Below, piece after piece: positions 9,701 through 18,891 of a DNA stretch of 64,000 bases. Every line of letters begins with the position of its first letter. The first letter of the stretch is position 1. The position numbers and the translations under genes are program-made. The notes beneath the pieces were generated by a model. It was not told where the DNA came from and did no database searches. It saw nothing but the letters and a program-made list of their open reading frames with translations. Source of the stretch: an uncultured Carboxylicivirga sp. (GTDB lineage Bacteria; Bacteroidota; Bacteroidia; Bacteroidales; Marinilabiliaceae); the NCBI GenBank assembly GCA_947491945.1, contig CANLLN010000022.1, positions 16,856-80,855 on the forward strand, given 5' to 3'.

Positions 9701-10276
9701 ATGCAGGTTAGAGGTAAAGTAAAAGATAAAAGAGCTGCCATACTTGACGCAGCCCTCACGCTGGTAACGCAGTATGGGTTGCATGGCATCAGCATGAAGA
9801 TGATTGCGGAAAAAGCAAACATTGCTGCCGGAACAATTTACGTGCATTTCAAAAATAAGGAGGAGATGCTGGCTTCGGTATATGAAATGATTACCGGAGA
9901 GATAAATCAGTTAGTGCAGGCCCGCTATACGGAGCAAGAATCGTTTAAAGACAATTTTATCAGAATATGGCGGGAGGTTTTGGTGGCTTATATTGACGAT
10001 AAGCGAGTGCCCGACTTCATCAACCAGTATGCCTTTGTGGTCGATAACCAAAGGTCGGACGCTGAGCGCCTGTTGGGTCCGGTTTATACTTTATTAGAGC
10101 AGGCCCAAAAGGAAGGCATTGTCAAGGCCATTCCCATTGCGGGCTTAATTGCCCTGATTCATGGTCCCTTAACAGCGTTGGTGCGTATGTCGCGCAATAC
10201 CACACTTTTGTCGGGAGAATTCGATGTGCAGGTGTATGCCGAAGCCTGTTGGGATGCCATACGGTTGAATAAATAA
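9701..10276 (+). CDS. TetR/AcrR family transcriptional repressor
   Basis: Protein of 191 residues, normal for the family. The N-terminal helix-turn-helix occupies about residues 8-52 (AAILDAALTLVTQYG, then ISMKMIAEKANIAAGTIYVH). The C-terminal helical half is the ligand/dimer domain and is variable, so the inducer is unknown. It is the first gene of a TolC-HlyD-permease cluster and lies directly behind two palindromes that match an expected TetR operator, which supports autorepression and control of the efflux genes 107 bp downstream. Confidence 0.93.
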   Translation: MQVRGKVKDKRAAILDAALTLVTQYGLHGISMKMIAEKANIAAGTIYVHFKNKEEMLASVYEMITGEINQLVQARYTEQESFKDNFIRIWREVLVAYIDDKRVPDFINQYAFVVDNQRSDAERLLGPVYTLLEQAQKEGIVKAIPIAGLIALIHGPLTALVRMSRNTTLLSGEFDVQVYAEACWDAIRLNK

Positions 10277-10382
10277 AATGGTAATTATTAAATAAATATC
10301 GCAGATTAATCAGTTGTTTAACAAGCTGATGGTGGAACATTAGCAGTTGGTTAATAGCGGATAATATAAACGAGTTACGGTA

Positions 10383-11810
10383 ATGAAGAAACAGCTATTC
10401 ATTTTGATACTAGTATGTGGGGTGTTTACAACACAGGCTCAGGAGCATGGCAAAGATGTAGGGTATAAGTTGCCCGATATGATTGAGGCCGCCCTGGAGC
10501 ATAATAAAGCACTAAAAAATCAGCAGCTCGAACTTAAAAGAATGGGCCTTACGCAAAAGCAAATATACCATACTTATATTCCAACACTCGAGCTGGGAGG
10601 CCGCTATGCCTATTCAAAAGGGCAATTGAATATCGATACTGAGCCAATTCCCTTTACAACGCCCGAGCTTACTTTGCCCATTCAAATCCCTGGGATGCCC
10701 CCGCTAACCATGCCTCCAATGGAGCTGGCTGTGCCGGCTATCAACCAGGAGGTGGATTACAGTGGTAACCTGTGGATGGGTGGCCTTACTGCTAAGTGGA
10801 CGCTTTTTACCGGTCTTAAAGTGCCTTATTTGGGTAAGGCTGTGAAACACAAAATGAAGGCCGCCGAATATTTACTGGAACAAAGCGAGGCAGACTTGAT
10901 AGAAGACGTTTCTGCTTATTTCGATAGAGTGGCGCTAATAATGCAGGCCGAAAGAGTGCTTTCTGAGAGTGAGCGCCGGCTGGACAGGGAAGCTCAGGTC
11001 GCCCAAAAAGCACTGTCTGAAGGCCTAATTACTCAGCATGATTACCAGAAGATAGAAATCGCTCGGCTGGATTTATCTTCCCGCCAAATAGAGCTTCGTG
11101 GCAAGAAACAGTTGCTGCACCTTAAGCTCCATCAGTTAACGGGCTTGCCGCTGGATAGCCTGATAAGCCTGAAGGTGGAGTTAAGCCCTTTGACAGGTGC
11201 AGTAGGTTCCGGCAGCTATTTGGAGCGTCCGGAGATTAAAGCACTGGATGAGGCGGTGCTGGCCTCGGAGTATAAGCTCAAAAGTGAGTCGAGTGGTTAT
11301 TTACCCAAAGTACAAGCTTTTGCAGCTCATCAATATGCTGGTTTTACCAATGGTGAGTTGGGGCCACTGGCTTTTAATGAGATGAGTGCCTATCCGCTAA
11401 ACATGGTGGGCGTGGGTTTCAAATGGGAGCTGTTTGATGGTTTACATACCCGCCACGAACGAAAAAAGGCAAAAATTAGCATTCAGCAAACAGAAAACAA
11501 GCGCGCTGAGGCCGCTGAAATGCTGATGTTGAATTATAACAATGCCCTTAATAATTATCAGGTGGCAACAGCCCAGGAAGTGCTGAGGGCCAAACAGCAG
11601 GAGGTGTCTAGGCGCAGTATGGACATATCCTATAGAGAGTATCAGAACGGATTGATAAAAGTTAGTGAGTTTTTGGAGGCACAGGCCGATTACGAAAAGT
11701 CAGTGCTCGACTATTATCAAACGGTTTACACTCAGCGGCAGAGTGCCATACAGCTGTTAAATGCCAGTGGACAGTTAAACCTGTCTACACTAAGAGCCAT
11801 GGGTAAATAA
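10383..11810 (+). CDS. TolC-like outer membrane efflux protein
   Basis: Outer membrane channel of a tripartite pump, 475 residues with a signal peptide (MKKQLFILILVCGVFTTQAQ). It shows the two-fold repeated long-helix pattern of the OEP family: first helical repeat about 160-250, second about 365-470, each with heptads and KALSEGLITQHDYQKIE and REYQNGLIKVSEFLEAQADY segments typical of TolC-family hairpin turns. A proline-rich insert near residues 75-120 is unusual. It lies between tetR and the hlyD-type gene in the same orientation and probably docks with the latter. Confidence 0.92.
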   Translation: MKKQLFILILVCGVFTTQAQEHGKDVGYKLPDMIEAALEHNKALKNQQLELKRMGLTQKQIYHTYIPTLELGGRYAYSKGQLNIDTEPIPFTTPELTLPIQIPGMPPLTMPPMELAVPAINQEVDYSGNLWMGGLTAKWTLFTGLKVPYLGKAVKHKMKAAEYLLEQSEADLIEDVSAYFDRVALIMQAERVLSESERRLDREAQVAQKALSEGLITQHDYQKIEIARLDLSSRQIELRGKKQLLHLKLHQLTGLPLDSLISLKVELSPLTGAVGSGSYLERPEIKALDEAVLASEYKLKSESSGYLPKVQAFAAHQYAGFTNGELGPLAFNEMSAYPLNMVGVGFKWELFDGLHTRHERKKAKISIQQTENKRAEAAEMLMLNYNNALNNYQVATAQEVLRAKQQEVSRRSMDISYREYQNGLIKVSEFLEAQADYEKSVLDYYQTVYTQRQSAIQLLNASGQLNLSTLRAMGK

Positions 11811-11930
11811 TCAATTACTGATATTGGAATTGAAATACAGAATACAAGAAAAAAAACGGGTAATAATTAGCGCATAATCACCTTACTTGAGGGTGAGTTT
11901 CTAAACAGGAAACAGGAAAAACTTTTAGAT

Positions 11931-12884
11931 ATGAAAGCACTTTTAAAATGGCAAATAGGATTGGTCGCTTTAATGGCAATAGCCTGTCAGAATAAGACAA
12001 TAGACGGGCCACAAGGAAAAGTTAAACGCGATGCACTGATGGTGGTATCCAAATATCCGGGGCGCATCCTTAGCATCTATGCTCAGGAGGGACAAAGGGT
12101 CAATAAGGGCGATACTTTAATGCTTTTGGATATGCCTGAGGTGGAAGCTAAGCTCAATCAGGCCGAAGGTGCCGTGAGTGCTGCTAAAGCCCAGTATGAA
12201 ATGGCCTTAAAGGGTGCTACTAACGAACAGTTGGAGCAGGTAATGGCTAAACTGGATGCCGTGAGTGAACAGTATCGCTTTGCTGAGAAGTCTTATAAGC
12301 GAATTAACAACATGTTTAAAGATAGCATGGTATCTGTGCAGCAGCACGATGAGGTTTATATGAAATATCAGGCGGCCAAAGCACAATATAATGGCGTTAA
12401 AGCCAAATACGAAGAAGTGAAAAAAGGCGTGCGTAATGAAAAGGTGCAGATGGCTTTGGGCGATTATGAACGGGCCAAAGGTGCCCGCCAAGAGGGCTTG
12501 GTGGCTTTCGCCGAACGCTACATTGTGGCGCCGCAGGCCATGACCATCGAAACCATTGCCTTGCACGAAGGCGAGCTGGTATTACCCGGCTATGGCATTG
12601 CCACAGGTTACCAACTGGATAAGGCCTTTTTCCGCTTCACCATTGCCGAGGGGCAAATCCATAACTACAAGGTGGGGGAAACTGTTGACATTCTTTCACC
12701 TTTCGATGGTAAAAGCTATCGGGCCACAATAGTAGCGATTAAGCAACTGACCCGTTATGCCGATGTTACCTCTGCGTTTCCCGAGTATCAATTGGGAGAG
12801 TCAATTTATGAATTAAAGGCCGTGCCTGAAAAGGGAACGGATGTTAGTGAGCTATTGACTAATATTTCTGTAATTATTAAGTGA
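11931..12884 (+). CDS. HlyD/MFP-family periplasmic adaptor, predicted lipoprotein
   Basis: Adaptor of 317 residues linking the inner membrane permease to the TolC-like channel. The N-terminus ends in a lipobox-like LMAIAC (Cys19), so it is probably lipid-anchored. A lipoyl-like half-motif follows (GRILSIYAQEGQRVNKGDTL), then a coiled-coil hairpin from about 80 to 180 and a beta-barrel domain (LHEGELVLPGYGIATGY). This is the architecture of EmrA/YbhG-like adaptors. The stop codon overlaps the region where the next open frame begins, so the two are translationally close. Confidence 0.9.
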   Translation: MKALLKWQIGLVALMAIACQNKTIDGPQGKVKRDALMVVSKYPGRILSIYAQEGQRVNKGDTLMLLDMPEVEAKLNQAEGAVSAAKAQYEMALKGATNEQLEQVMAKLDAVSEQYRFAEKSYKRINNMFKDSMVSVQQHDEVYMKYQAAKAQYNGVKAKYEEVKKGVRNEKVQMALGDYERAKGARQEGLVAFAERYIVAPQAMTIETIALHEGELVLPGYGIATGYQLDKAFFRFTIAEGQIHNYKVGETVDILSPFDGKSYRATIVAIKQLTRYADVTSAFPEYQLGESIYELKAVPEKGTDVSELLTNISVIIK

Positions 12885-12901
12885 TAATAAATTTTACACA
12901 G

Positions 12902-14059
12902 ATGCGTAATTTCATTGAGTTGTTAAAAAGGGAGTTCAGGCTGTTTGCCAGTAATTCGGTGGTGATGGCTATTTTTATCGGAGCTCCTTTGCTATATGGG
13001 TTATTGCTTGGCGCGGTTTACAGTAAGGGAAAGGTCGATAATCTGCCGGTATTAGTGATCGATATGGATGATTCACCCATGAGTCACCGGGCCATTGATA
13101 TGCTGGATGAAAGCGAGGTGTTAGCCGTTACGGTCCGGTTCGATAACCAGGATATTAACCAGGCTATTATCGATGAGGGCTACGAGGCCGTAGTTACAAT
13201 TCCTTATCGTTTTGAAGCCGATATCATCCAGAAACGCCATCCGGAGATACAGGTGGAGGTTAATACCGCTAATATTCTTCCGGCCAATTACGCGGCCAAA
13301 GCCATTCAGGTGGCCCTTGGAACTTTCAATGCCGGCATCGAAATACAGAGCCTAACCAAAACAGGCATGCCACTCGCTACCGCTAAAGCCAGTTACGAAG
13401 CTTTTAGCGTTAATTATGCCCGCTTTTTTAACAAGGCAGCCAATTACATGACTTTTCTGTGGCCCGGCGTATTGGGGGTAATTATACAGCAGGTGTTTAT
13501 GTTGGCCATGGCGCTTAGTTTTGCTCGCGAACAGGAGGAGAATACCTTTGCCACTGAGTTTTACCCGCGGGTGAAAAATCCCTGGTATGCCATGCTGATA
13601 AAATCATTGCCATTTTGGTTGATGGGAATGGGTGTTATTGCCGCTTTGTGGGCCATGTTTCCCTTGTTTAAAGTACCCTTGCAGGTGCACCCCTGTGGCA
13701 TGATAGCACTATTATCAGCCCTTATTTTATCGGTCACCATGATGGGAATTTCAGTAAGTCTGGCCATACCAAGTCAGTTAAAGGCTACAGAAATACTCAT
13801 GGTGATTGCAACCCCCAGTTTTATTTTAAGCGGTTTTACCTGGCCCTTGTCGCAAATGCCCGGTTGGGTGGTTACATTGGCAGAAACAATTCCGCTAACG
13901 CACTTTTTAGAAGGCTTAAGAAAGCTCATGTTTTACGGAGCCAATCTGGTTGATATATTACCGCAGCTTAAGGGTTTACTGTACATTACGCTCTTCTTTA
14001 CGGTGCTTAATATTTTATTGTTTAAAACTTTGCCACGATTAAAAAAGGTGAAGCCTTAG
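12902..14059 (+). CDS. ABC-2 type permease of a drug/solute exporter
   Basis: Inner membrane protein of about 385 residues. The open frame extends to a GTG at 12881 that overlaps the adaptor stop, but ATG at 12902 (MRNFIELLKREFRLF) is the typical start of this family. One N-terminal membrane helix, a periplasmic domain of about 130 residues (VIDMDDSPMSHRAIDML), and five C-terminal helices with FILSGFTWPLSQMP, the ABC2_membrane_3 hallmark of YbhS/YhhJ-like proteins. Such permeases normally work with an ATPase, but no Walker A/B protein is encoded in this operon or anywhere in the window, and only one permease is present. Confidence 0.9.
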   Translation: MRNFIELLKREFRLFASNSVVMAIFIGAPLLYGLLLGAVYSKGKVDNLPVLVIDMDDSPMSHRAIDMLDESEVLAVTVRFDNQDINQAIIDEGYEAVVTIPYRFEADIIQKRHPEIQVEVNTANILPANYAAKAIQVALGTFNAGIEIQSLTKTGMPLATAKASYEAFSVNYARFFNKAANYMTFLWPGVLGVIIQQVFMLAMALSFAREQEENTFATEFYPRVKNPWYAMLIKSLPFWLMGMGVIAALWAMFPLFKVPLQVHPCGMIALLSALILSVTMMGISVSLAIPSQLKATEILMVIATPSFILSGFTWPLSQMPGWVVTLAETIPLTHFLEGLRKLMFYGANLVDILPQLKGLLYITLFFTVLNILLFKTLPRLKKVKP

Positions 14060-14082
14060 TGGTACGTTCATTAAATTGCATC

Positions 14083-14132
14083 ACTTATCGGATGACTGAA
14101 TACATAAGCAATAATTTAGTCATCAGATAAGT
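14083..14132. repeat. Hairpin with TTATCGGATGAC arm, copy 1
   Basis: ACTTATCGGATGACT (14083-14097) and AGTCATCAGATAAGT (14118-14132) form a 15-bp stem with one mismatch and a 20-base loop, 23 bp after the permease stop. There is no T-tract. A second copy with the same core arm and a perfect stem is at 33018-33066. Confidence 0.75.
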
Positions 14133-14285
14133 CACATGTTATTTATTAATCCTTCTACTAGTTGTGTTGGCTGGCAATAAGGTGTGCTAATAGCTAGCTC
14201 ATCTTTTCATTGCCTTTGCCGCTGCTGTTTCAGCAGGGAAACAGGTATTTCAGCAAAAATAATAGCGAAAAGCTAAGAAATATTC

Positions 14286-14293
14286 TATTTTTG
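14286..14293 (+). promoter_or_regulatory. Possible -7 box for fabG
   Basis: TATTTTTG fits TAnnTTTG, 118 bp before the fabG ATG. The -33 position shows no TTTG. The rest of the 350-bp gap 14060-14411 contains only the hairpin at 14083-14132. Confidence 0.4.
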
Positions 14294-14411
14294 TCCGATT
14301 AATTTTACGCTTGCAAACAAGGGTTTGCATTTGATAATAGCGTAACAGACAATTAATATTTAATGGATGGGTCATTGAAAAACCTCCATTGGAACTAAAT
14401 AGAATAAGGAT

Positions 14412-15158
14412 ATGAAGTTACTAGAAGGAAAAACAGCCATTGTTACCGGTGCCGCTCGTGGTATTGGCAAGGCTATTGCATTGCGTTTTGCTCAAGAGGG
14501 TTGTAATGTGGCTTTTACAGACCTGGTAATTAATGAAGCAGCCGAAGAAACGCAGAAGGAGCTTGAAGCGTTGGGTGTGAAGGCCAAAGGATATGCCTCT
14601 GATGCCAGTAATTTTGAGGATACTCAAAAGGTGGTTGCCGAAATAGCAAAGGATTTTGACTCAATCGACATCCTGGTAAATAATGCTGGTATTACTAAAG
14701 ATACCCTACTGATGCGCATGAGCGAAGAGCAGTGGGATGCAGTTATTAATGTTAACCTGAAGTCGGTATTTAACTTCACCAAAGCCGTGCAGCCAACCAT
14801 GTTGCGTCAGCGCTCAGGCTCTATCGTTAATATGAGCTCGGTGGTAGGTGTGAGTGGTAATGCAGGTCAGGCTAACTATGCAGCCTCTAAAGCCGGTATG
14901 ATTGGTTTTACCAAGTCGGTGGCCAAGGAGTTGGGTTCGCGCGGTATTCGTAGTAACGCCATTGCTCCCGGTTTCATTATTACTGAAATGACCGGTCAGT
15001 TACCTGAGGACGTGAAGAAAGAGTGGGAAGCTAAGATTCCATTGAAGCGTGGTGGTACACCCGACGATGTGGCCAATATCTGTGTATTCCTGGGCTCAGA
15101 TCTTTCAGCCTATGTAAGCGGTCAGACCATTCATGTATGTGGTGGAATGAATATGTAA
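14412..15158 (+). CDS. fabG: 3-oxoacyl-[acyl-carrier-protein] reductase
   Basis: Short-chain dehydrogenase of 248 residues that reduces beta-ketoacyl-ACP with NADPH in fatty acid synthesis. It carries the cofactor motif VTGAARGIGKAIAL near residue 10, the NNAG motif near residue 92, and the catalytic Ser143, Tyr156 and Lys160 (NMSSVVGVSGNAGQANYAAS then K). FabG is preferred over other SDRs because of the NAGQANYAASKAG and RGIRSNAIAPGFI blocks and exact family length. It is monocistronic: 350 bp of upstream gap and a strong terminator downstream. Confidence 0.93.
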   Translation: MKLLEGKTAIVTGAARGIGKAIALRFAQEGCNVAFTDLVINEAAEETQKELEALGVKAKGYASDASNFEDTQKVVAEIAKDFDSIDILVNNAGITKDTLLMRMSEEQWDAVINVNLKSVFNFTKAVQPTMLRQRSGSIVNMSSVVGVSGNAGQANYAASKAGMIGFTKSVAKELGSRGIRSNAIAPGFIITEMTGQLPEDVKKEWEAKIPLKRGGTPDDVANICVFLGSDLSAYVSGQTIHVCGGMNM

Positions 15159-15180
15159 GCAAGAATATTATTTTATGGAA

Positions 15181-15217
15181 GAAAGGGTGGTTTTTTAACC
15201 ACCCTTTCTTATTTTTA
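15181..15217 (+). terminator. Rho-independent terminator of fabG
   Basis: GAAAGGGTGG (15181-15190) pairs perfectly with CCACCCTTTC (15199-15208), followed by TTATTTTT. Confidence 0.9.
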
Positions 15218-15267
15218 TGCAAGGATAAAACGGCATTGTTTTTGTAAATAAATGTTAAAACTCACTT

Positions 15268-16305
15268 ATGTACAAGTTTTTAACCATTACCCTATTGATA
15301 TTTGTTTTTATGTCATGCAAAACCTATGATGTTATGCATTTCGAGGTGCTGCGACCCGCTGCTTATTCGGTGCCACCGCAAATAAAAACGTTGGTAATTG
15401 TGGATAATGCCTACCCTTTTAATCCTGATGATGCACATATTGCCCATGTTGTGGGCGAAGAGGTGAGACTCGATACCGTAAGGGTGGATAGCTTTGCTGC
15501 CGTCATCGCCGGTAATTTGCAGCAGGAATTGCTGCGCCGGCGTTTCTTCGATACGGTCTACATTGATACAGTATCTTATAATACAGCGGATCAGGGGCAG
15601 AGTCTGCGAGCCTTAACACCAGCTCAAATAATCGATATCGGTACCCGGCATCAGGCAGATGCTGTCTTGTCCTTGGCGGCCGCCTCCTACGGTACTGATA
15701 TTAAGGTGGAAGACATGAGTGTTGAGTATTATGCCATGATGGACGTGGCGGGTACGGTTTATTGGCGCCTGTGGGACGCCTACTCGGCCACTGTGTTGCA
15801 TCAGGAGCTACAGCGCGACACTTTGTACTGGGACGGTATTGGGGCTAGTATTGATGCTTCCGTGATGTACTTTCCATCACTCAAGGAGGCCACTATTGAG
15901 CTGGGCAGTTTTTTGGGCGCCACCTATGCAGACAAGTTAACGCCCTACTGGGAGCCTGTTGAGCGTAAGGTGTATACCAATGGAAACCCCCATTTTGTGT
16001 CGGCCATCGAATGGCTGAATAAGGATAATCGCTATGAGGCCGAGAAGATGTGGGGCTATGTGTATGCTCACGGTAATTCGCGGGAGAAAGGAAAGGCAGC
16101 TTATAATATTGCTGTATCCATGGAACTGAGGGGTGATCTGGAGCAGGCTGTTCAATGGGCCTATAAAAGTTACGAGGCCTTTCGTACCAAAGGAGTGGTG
16201 GGAAGCCGTCAGGAGGTTGAGGATGCCAAAAAGTTGTATCAGGGTTTGGTCATTCGTTATCGTGATGAAAAAAAGCTGAATGAGCAGGTGGGAGGTACTC
16301 CATGA
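15268..16305 (+). CDS. DUF6340-like lipoprotein with TPR-like C-terminus
   Basis: Predicted lipoprotein of 345 residues: the signal ends at FVFMSC with Cys17. The body (VLRPAAYSVPPQIKTLVIVDN) resembles the DUF6340 family seen next to cell-envelope genes in Bacteroidota. Function of the family is not known. The C-terminal 90 residues have the helix-pair pattern of TPRs (KGKAAYNIAVSMELRGDLEQ, then AVQWAYKSYEAF). Its stop overlaps the start of the PBP4-type gene by 4 bases, so the two are cotranscribed and probably translationally coupled, which suggests a role in the envelope. Confidence 0.75.
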   Translation: MYKFLTITLLIFVFMSCKTYDVMHFEVLRPAAYSVPPQIKTLVIVDNAYPFNPDDAHIAHVVGEEVRLDTVRVDSFAAVIAGNLQQELLRRRFFDTVYIDTVSYNTADQGQSLRALTPAQIIDIGTRHQADAVLSLAAASYGTDIKVEDMSVEYYAMMDVAGTVYWRLWDAYSATVLHQELQRDTLYWDGIGASIDASVMYFPSLKEATIELGSFLGATYADKLTPYWEPVERKVYTNGNPHFVSAIEWLNKDNRYEAEKMWGYVYAHGNSREKGKAAYNIAVSMELRGDLEQAVQWAYKSYEAFRTKGVVGSRQEVEDAKKLYQGLVIRYRDEKKLNEQVGGTP

Positions 16306-17714
16306 AGCTAATAAACTACCTTTTTTTAAGTTTTTTATTGGCTTGTTCCCCTGCTTCGCAGCATAAAAGTAGTGATGGAGGCATGTCCGTAGCGCCTACA
16401 AGTATTACTCAGCAAGGGGCTATATCGCTTTATGCTGTTGATATCAATACGGGCGATATAGTGCTCAGTCATCATCCGCGTCAGCGCATGACTCCGGCTT
16501 CCTTAACTAAGATTATGACCACCGGAGCTGCATTGCACATATTGGGTGATGATTATCGTTATCAAACACGTTTTTATCTGCGTAGAGATGTCGCAGGATA
16601 CAGTTTGTATGTGTTAGGCGGCGGCGACCCTACACTGGGTTCATCACGTTTTGAAGGCAGTAAGTCGAAGGTTCTCTTTCGGGAGTTGCTGAGTGCGCTG
16701 CAAAAGGCCGGGGTCAAAAGTCTCAATAAGTTGGTTATTGACAATACCTGCTACACAGGAATGCAACAACCGTCGAAGCGATTGTGGGAAGATATGGGCA
16801 ATTATTATGGGGCTGCTCCCGATGGCCTAACTTATCGTGAGAATACTTTTCATCTTGAGTTACAGTCGCCGCCTCAAAGCGGTGCCCCCGTGCGCATTGT
16901 TAGCGTTAATCCTGCTGTTGGTGTAGGCTTTGATTGCATGGTGCTGAGTGCCGACAATAAGAAAGACAGCGCATATATTTATGGTCATCCACTGATGGAT
17001 ACCTGGCAGGTAAGTGGTACGATACCCCGTAATCGTACTTCTTTTACCATAAAAGGTGCCATGCCGCATCCCGGCCAAGTGCTGGCACGCGAGCTTAAAG
17101 CCTACTTAAGCAACAGTGGTATAACGGTAGGCACCATCGAAAAGGGAAAGGGCATGCATGCCGATCACCATCAATGGCTCTATACGCACTACTCGCCACC
17201 TTTGTCGAGCCTGATAGCTGTTGTGAATAAAAAGAGTCATAATTTATTTGCCGATCATCTGCTATTTTCCCTTGCGCAAACACAGGGAGCTGCCCACTGG
17301 GATAAGGGCGTGGCTGCCCTTGAGCAATTCTGGCGCGATAGGATACCTGATTTTTCCGGCACTTTTTATGATGGCAGCGGTTTGTCACCTTTTAATGCAT
17401 TGGCGGCCGTGGATATGGTGGCTGTGCTGCAGTGGTTGTATCAGTATGATATCAAGGGTGTTTATAAGGAGTCGCTGGCCGTGGCTGGCGTTGATGGTAC
17501 CCTCCGGAGCATATTAAAAGATGAGGCCTATCAAGCCAGGGTAATCGGTAAGAGTGGTTCTATGAATGGTGTGTTGGCTTACTGCGGTTATCTGACTACT
17601 AATCGCGGAAAAACACTCGCTTTTTGTATAATGGCCAACCATTTTACCGAATCATACAGTGAAATTAGGTCAAATATGGAAGCACTGATGAAGCAAATTA
17701 TTGTTCAGAATTAA
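16302..17714 (+). CDS. dacB: D-alanyl-D-alanine carboxypeptidase/endopeptidase (PBP4, peptidase S13)
   Basis: Peptidoglycan peptidase of 470 residues acting in the periplasm. The signal ends with LLACSP, so it may be a lipoprotein. All three penicillin-binding motifs are visible: SxxK as SLTK (Ser67, Lys70), SxN as SHN (Ser312, Asn314), and the KTG equivalent KSGS (Lys417), with the long S13-type insert between the first two. A YDGSGLSPFN block near 355 is also typical of DacB. The 4-base overlap with the upstream DUF6340 gene indicates one transcript. Confidence 0.92.
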   Translation: MKLINYLFLSFLLACSPASQHKSSDGGMSVAPTSITQQGAISLYAVDINTGDIVLSHHPRQRMTPASLTKIMTTGAALHILGDDYRYQTRFYLRRDVAGYSLYVLGGGDPTLGSSRFEGSKSKVLFRELLSALQKAGVKSLNKLVIDNTCYTGMQQPSKRLWEDMGNYYGAAPDGLTYRENTFHLELQSPPQSGAPVRIVSVNPAVGVGFDCMVLSADNKKDSAYIYGHPLMDTWQVSGTIPRNRTSFTIKGAMPHPGQVLARELKAYLSNSGITVGTIEKGKGMHADHHQWLYTHYSPPLSSLIAVVNKKSHNLFADHLLFSLAQTQGAAHWDKGVAALEQFWRDRIPDFSGTFYDGSGLSPFNALAAVDMVAVLQWLYQYDIKGVYKESLAVAGVDGTLRSILKDEAYQARVIGKSGSMNGVLAYCGYLTTNRGKTLAFCIMANHFTESYSEIRSNMEALMKQIIVQN

Positions 17715-17747
17715 AATCTGAATATTTTTGTGTAAAATTTTGACTGA

Positions 17748-18890
17748 ATGATTCAGGTACTCGTTGTGATTCTCTACACCGCGCTACCAGCGTTGGTGCT
17801 TTTTTTGTGTGAAAAATTCCAGTTTCTAAATAAAATAGGCTCTGTTATTCTGGCTTATATGTTCGGTTTGCTTCTGGGCTTATCGGGTTTGATAGATGAG
17901 CGTTTCGAAATGGTTCAGGAGGTGTTGATGTCTGTTACTGTGCCGTTGGCCATTCCGTTGTTGCTATTCTCATCAAATGTTCGTGCCTGGAAAAAGCTGG
18001 CTGCTCAGCCGTTTTACTCATTGTTATTTGCCCTTGTAGCTGTATTTGCATCGGTAGGTGTGGGTTATGCAATGTTTCATGGCAATGAAATTGATGATTT
18101 TCATAAGGTAGGTGGCCTGCTGGTTGGGATTTATAGTGGGGGAACACCTAACTTGGCTTCCCTCAAAATGATTCTGGATGTGAACGAGGAAATTTACCTG
18201 GCTGTTCATTCATACGATATGGCCATTGGAGCTGTTTACCTGTTTTTTTTAATGAGTGTAGGTCAGCGTCTCTTTAGCCTGTTTCTTCCACTGAGCATGG
18301 AGAGTAAGTGTGGCACAGAAGTGGGTAATTGTGAGGAGCGTTTATGGGACTACCTGAAGCACAAACACCATTGTTTGAAATTGCTGAGAATGTTGCTAAT
18401 TACCCTGCTAATGGTGGTTTTTGCCGGTGGGGTTATGCTTTTGATGCCCGCAAGTTTAAAGATGGTGGTATTTATCTTCCTCATTACAGCAATGGGTATT
18501 GGCGGCTCCTCTATCAAGAAAATTAATTCAACACCTGGCACATTTAGCCTGGGGATGTATCTGATATTAATTTTTAGCATCGTGGTGGCCTCCAAAGTAC
18601 GATTGGGCAATCTTAGCGATATTAATCCGGTGATATTTGCTTACATAACCTTTGTGGTGTTTGTGAGTCTGGTATTGCATGTGCTCTTAGCCCGAACACG
18701 GAAAATTGATGCCGATACGGTAATTATTACCTCAGCAGCACTTATTTGCAGTCCTCCTTTTGTTCCTGTGGTAGCAGGTTCGTTGCGTAACCATTCGGTG
18801 CTGGTGCCGGGTCTTACAATCGGCCTTATCGGGTATGCATTGGGTAATTACCTGGGTTTTTTGATGGCTTTTGTGCTAAGTTATTTCTGA
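17748..18890 (+). CDS. DUF819 family integral membrane protein
   Basis: Very hydrophobic protein of 380 residues with about ten predicted membrane helices and a charged cytoplasmic loop near residues 185-210 (CGTEVGNCEERLWDYLKHKH). The repeated small-residue motifs VGGLLVGIYSGGTPNLASLK and ICSPPFVPVVAG are characteristic of DUF819 (YjcL-like), which is distantly related to sodium-coupled carboxylate transporters. Substrate unknown. It follows dacB by 33 bp, so it could be the third gene of that transcript, although TATTTTTG at 17723-17730 could be its own -7 box. It is convergent with the next gene, one base away from its stop. Confidence 0.8.
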   Translation: MIQVLVVILYTALPALVLFLCEKFQFLNKIGSVILAYMFGLLLGLSGLIDERFEMVQEVLMSVTVPLAIPLLLFSSNVRAWKKLAAQPFYSLLFALVAVFASVGVGYAMFHGNEIDDFHKVGGLLVGIYSGGTPNLASLKMILDVNEEIYLAVHSYDMAIGAVYLFFLMSVGQRLFSLFLPLSMESKCGTEVGNCEERLWDYLKHKHHCLKLLRMLLITLLMVVFAGGVMLLMPASLKMVVFIFLITAMGIGGSSIKKINSTPGTFSLGMYLILIFSIVVASKVRLGNLSDINPVIFAYITFVVFVSLVLHVLLARTRKIDADTVIITSAALICSPPFVPVVAGSLRNHSVLVPGLTIGLIGYALGNYLGFLMAFVLSYF

Positions 18891-18891
18891 T

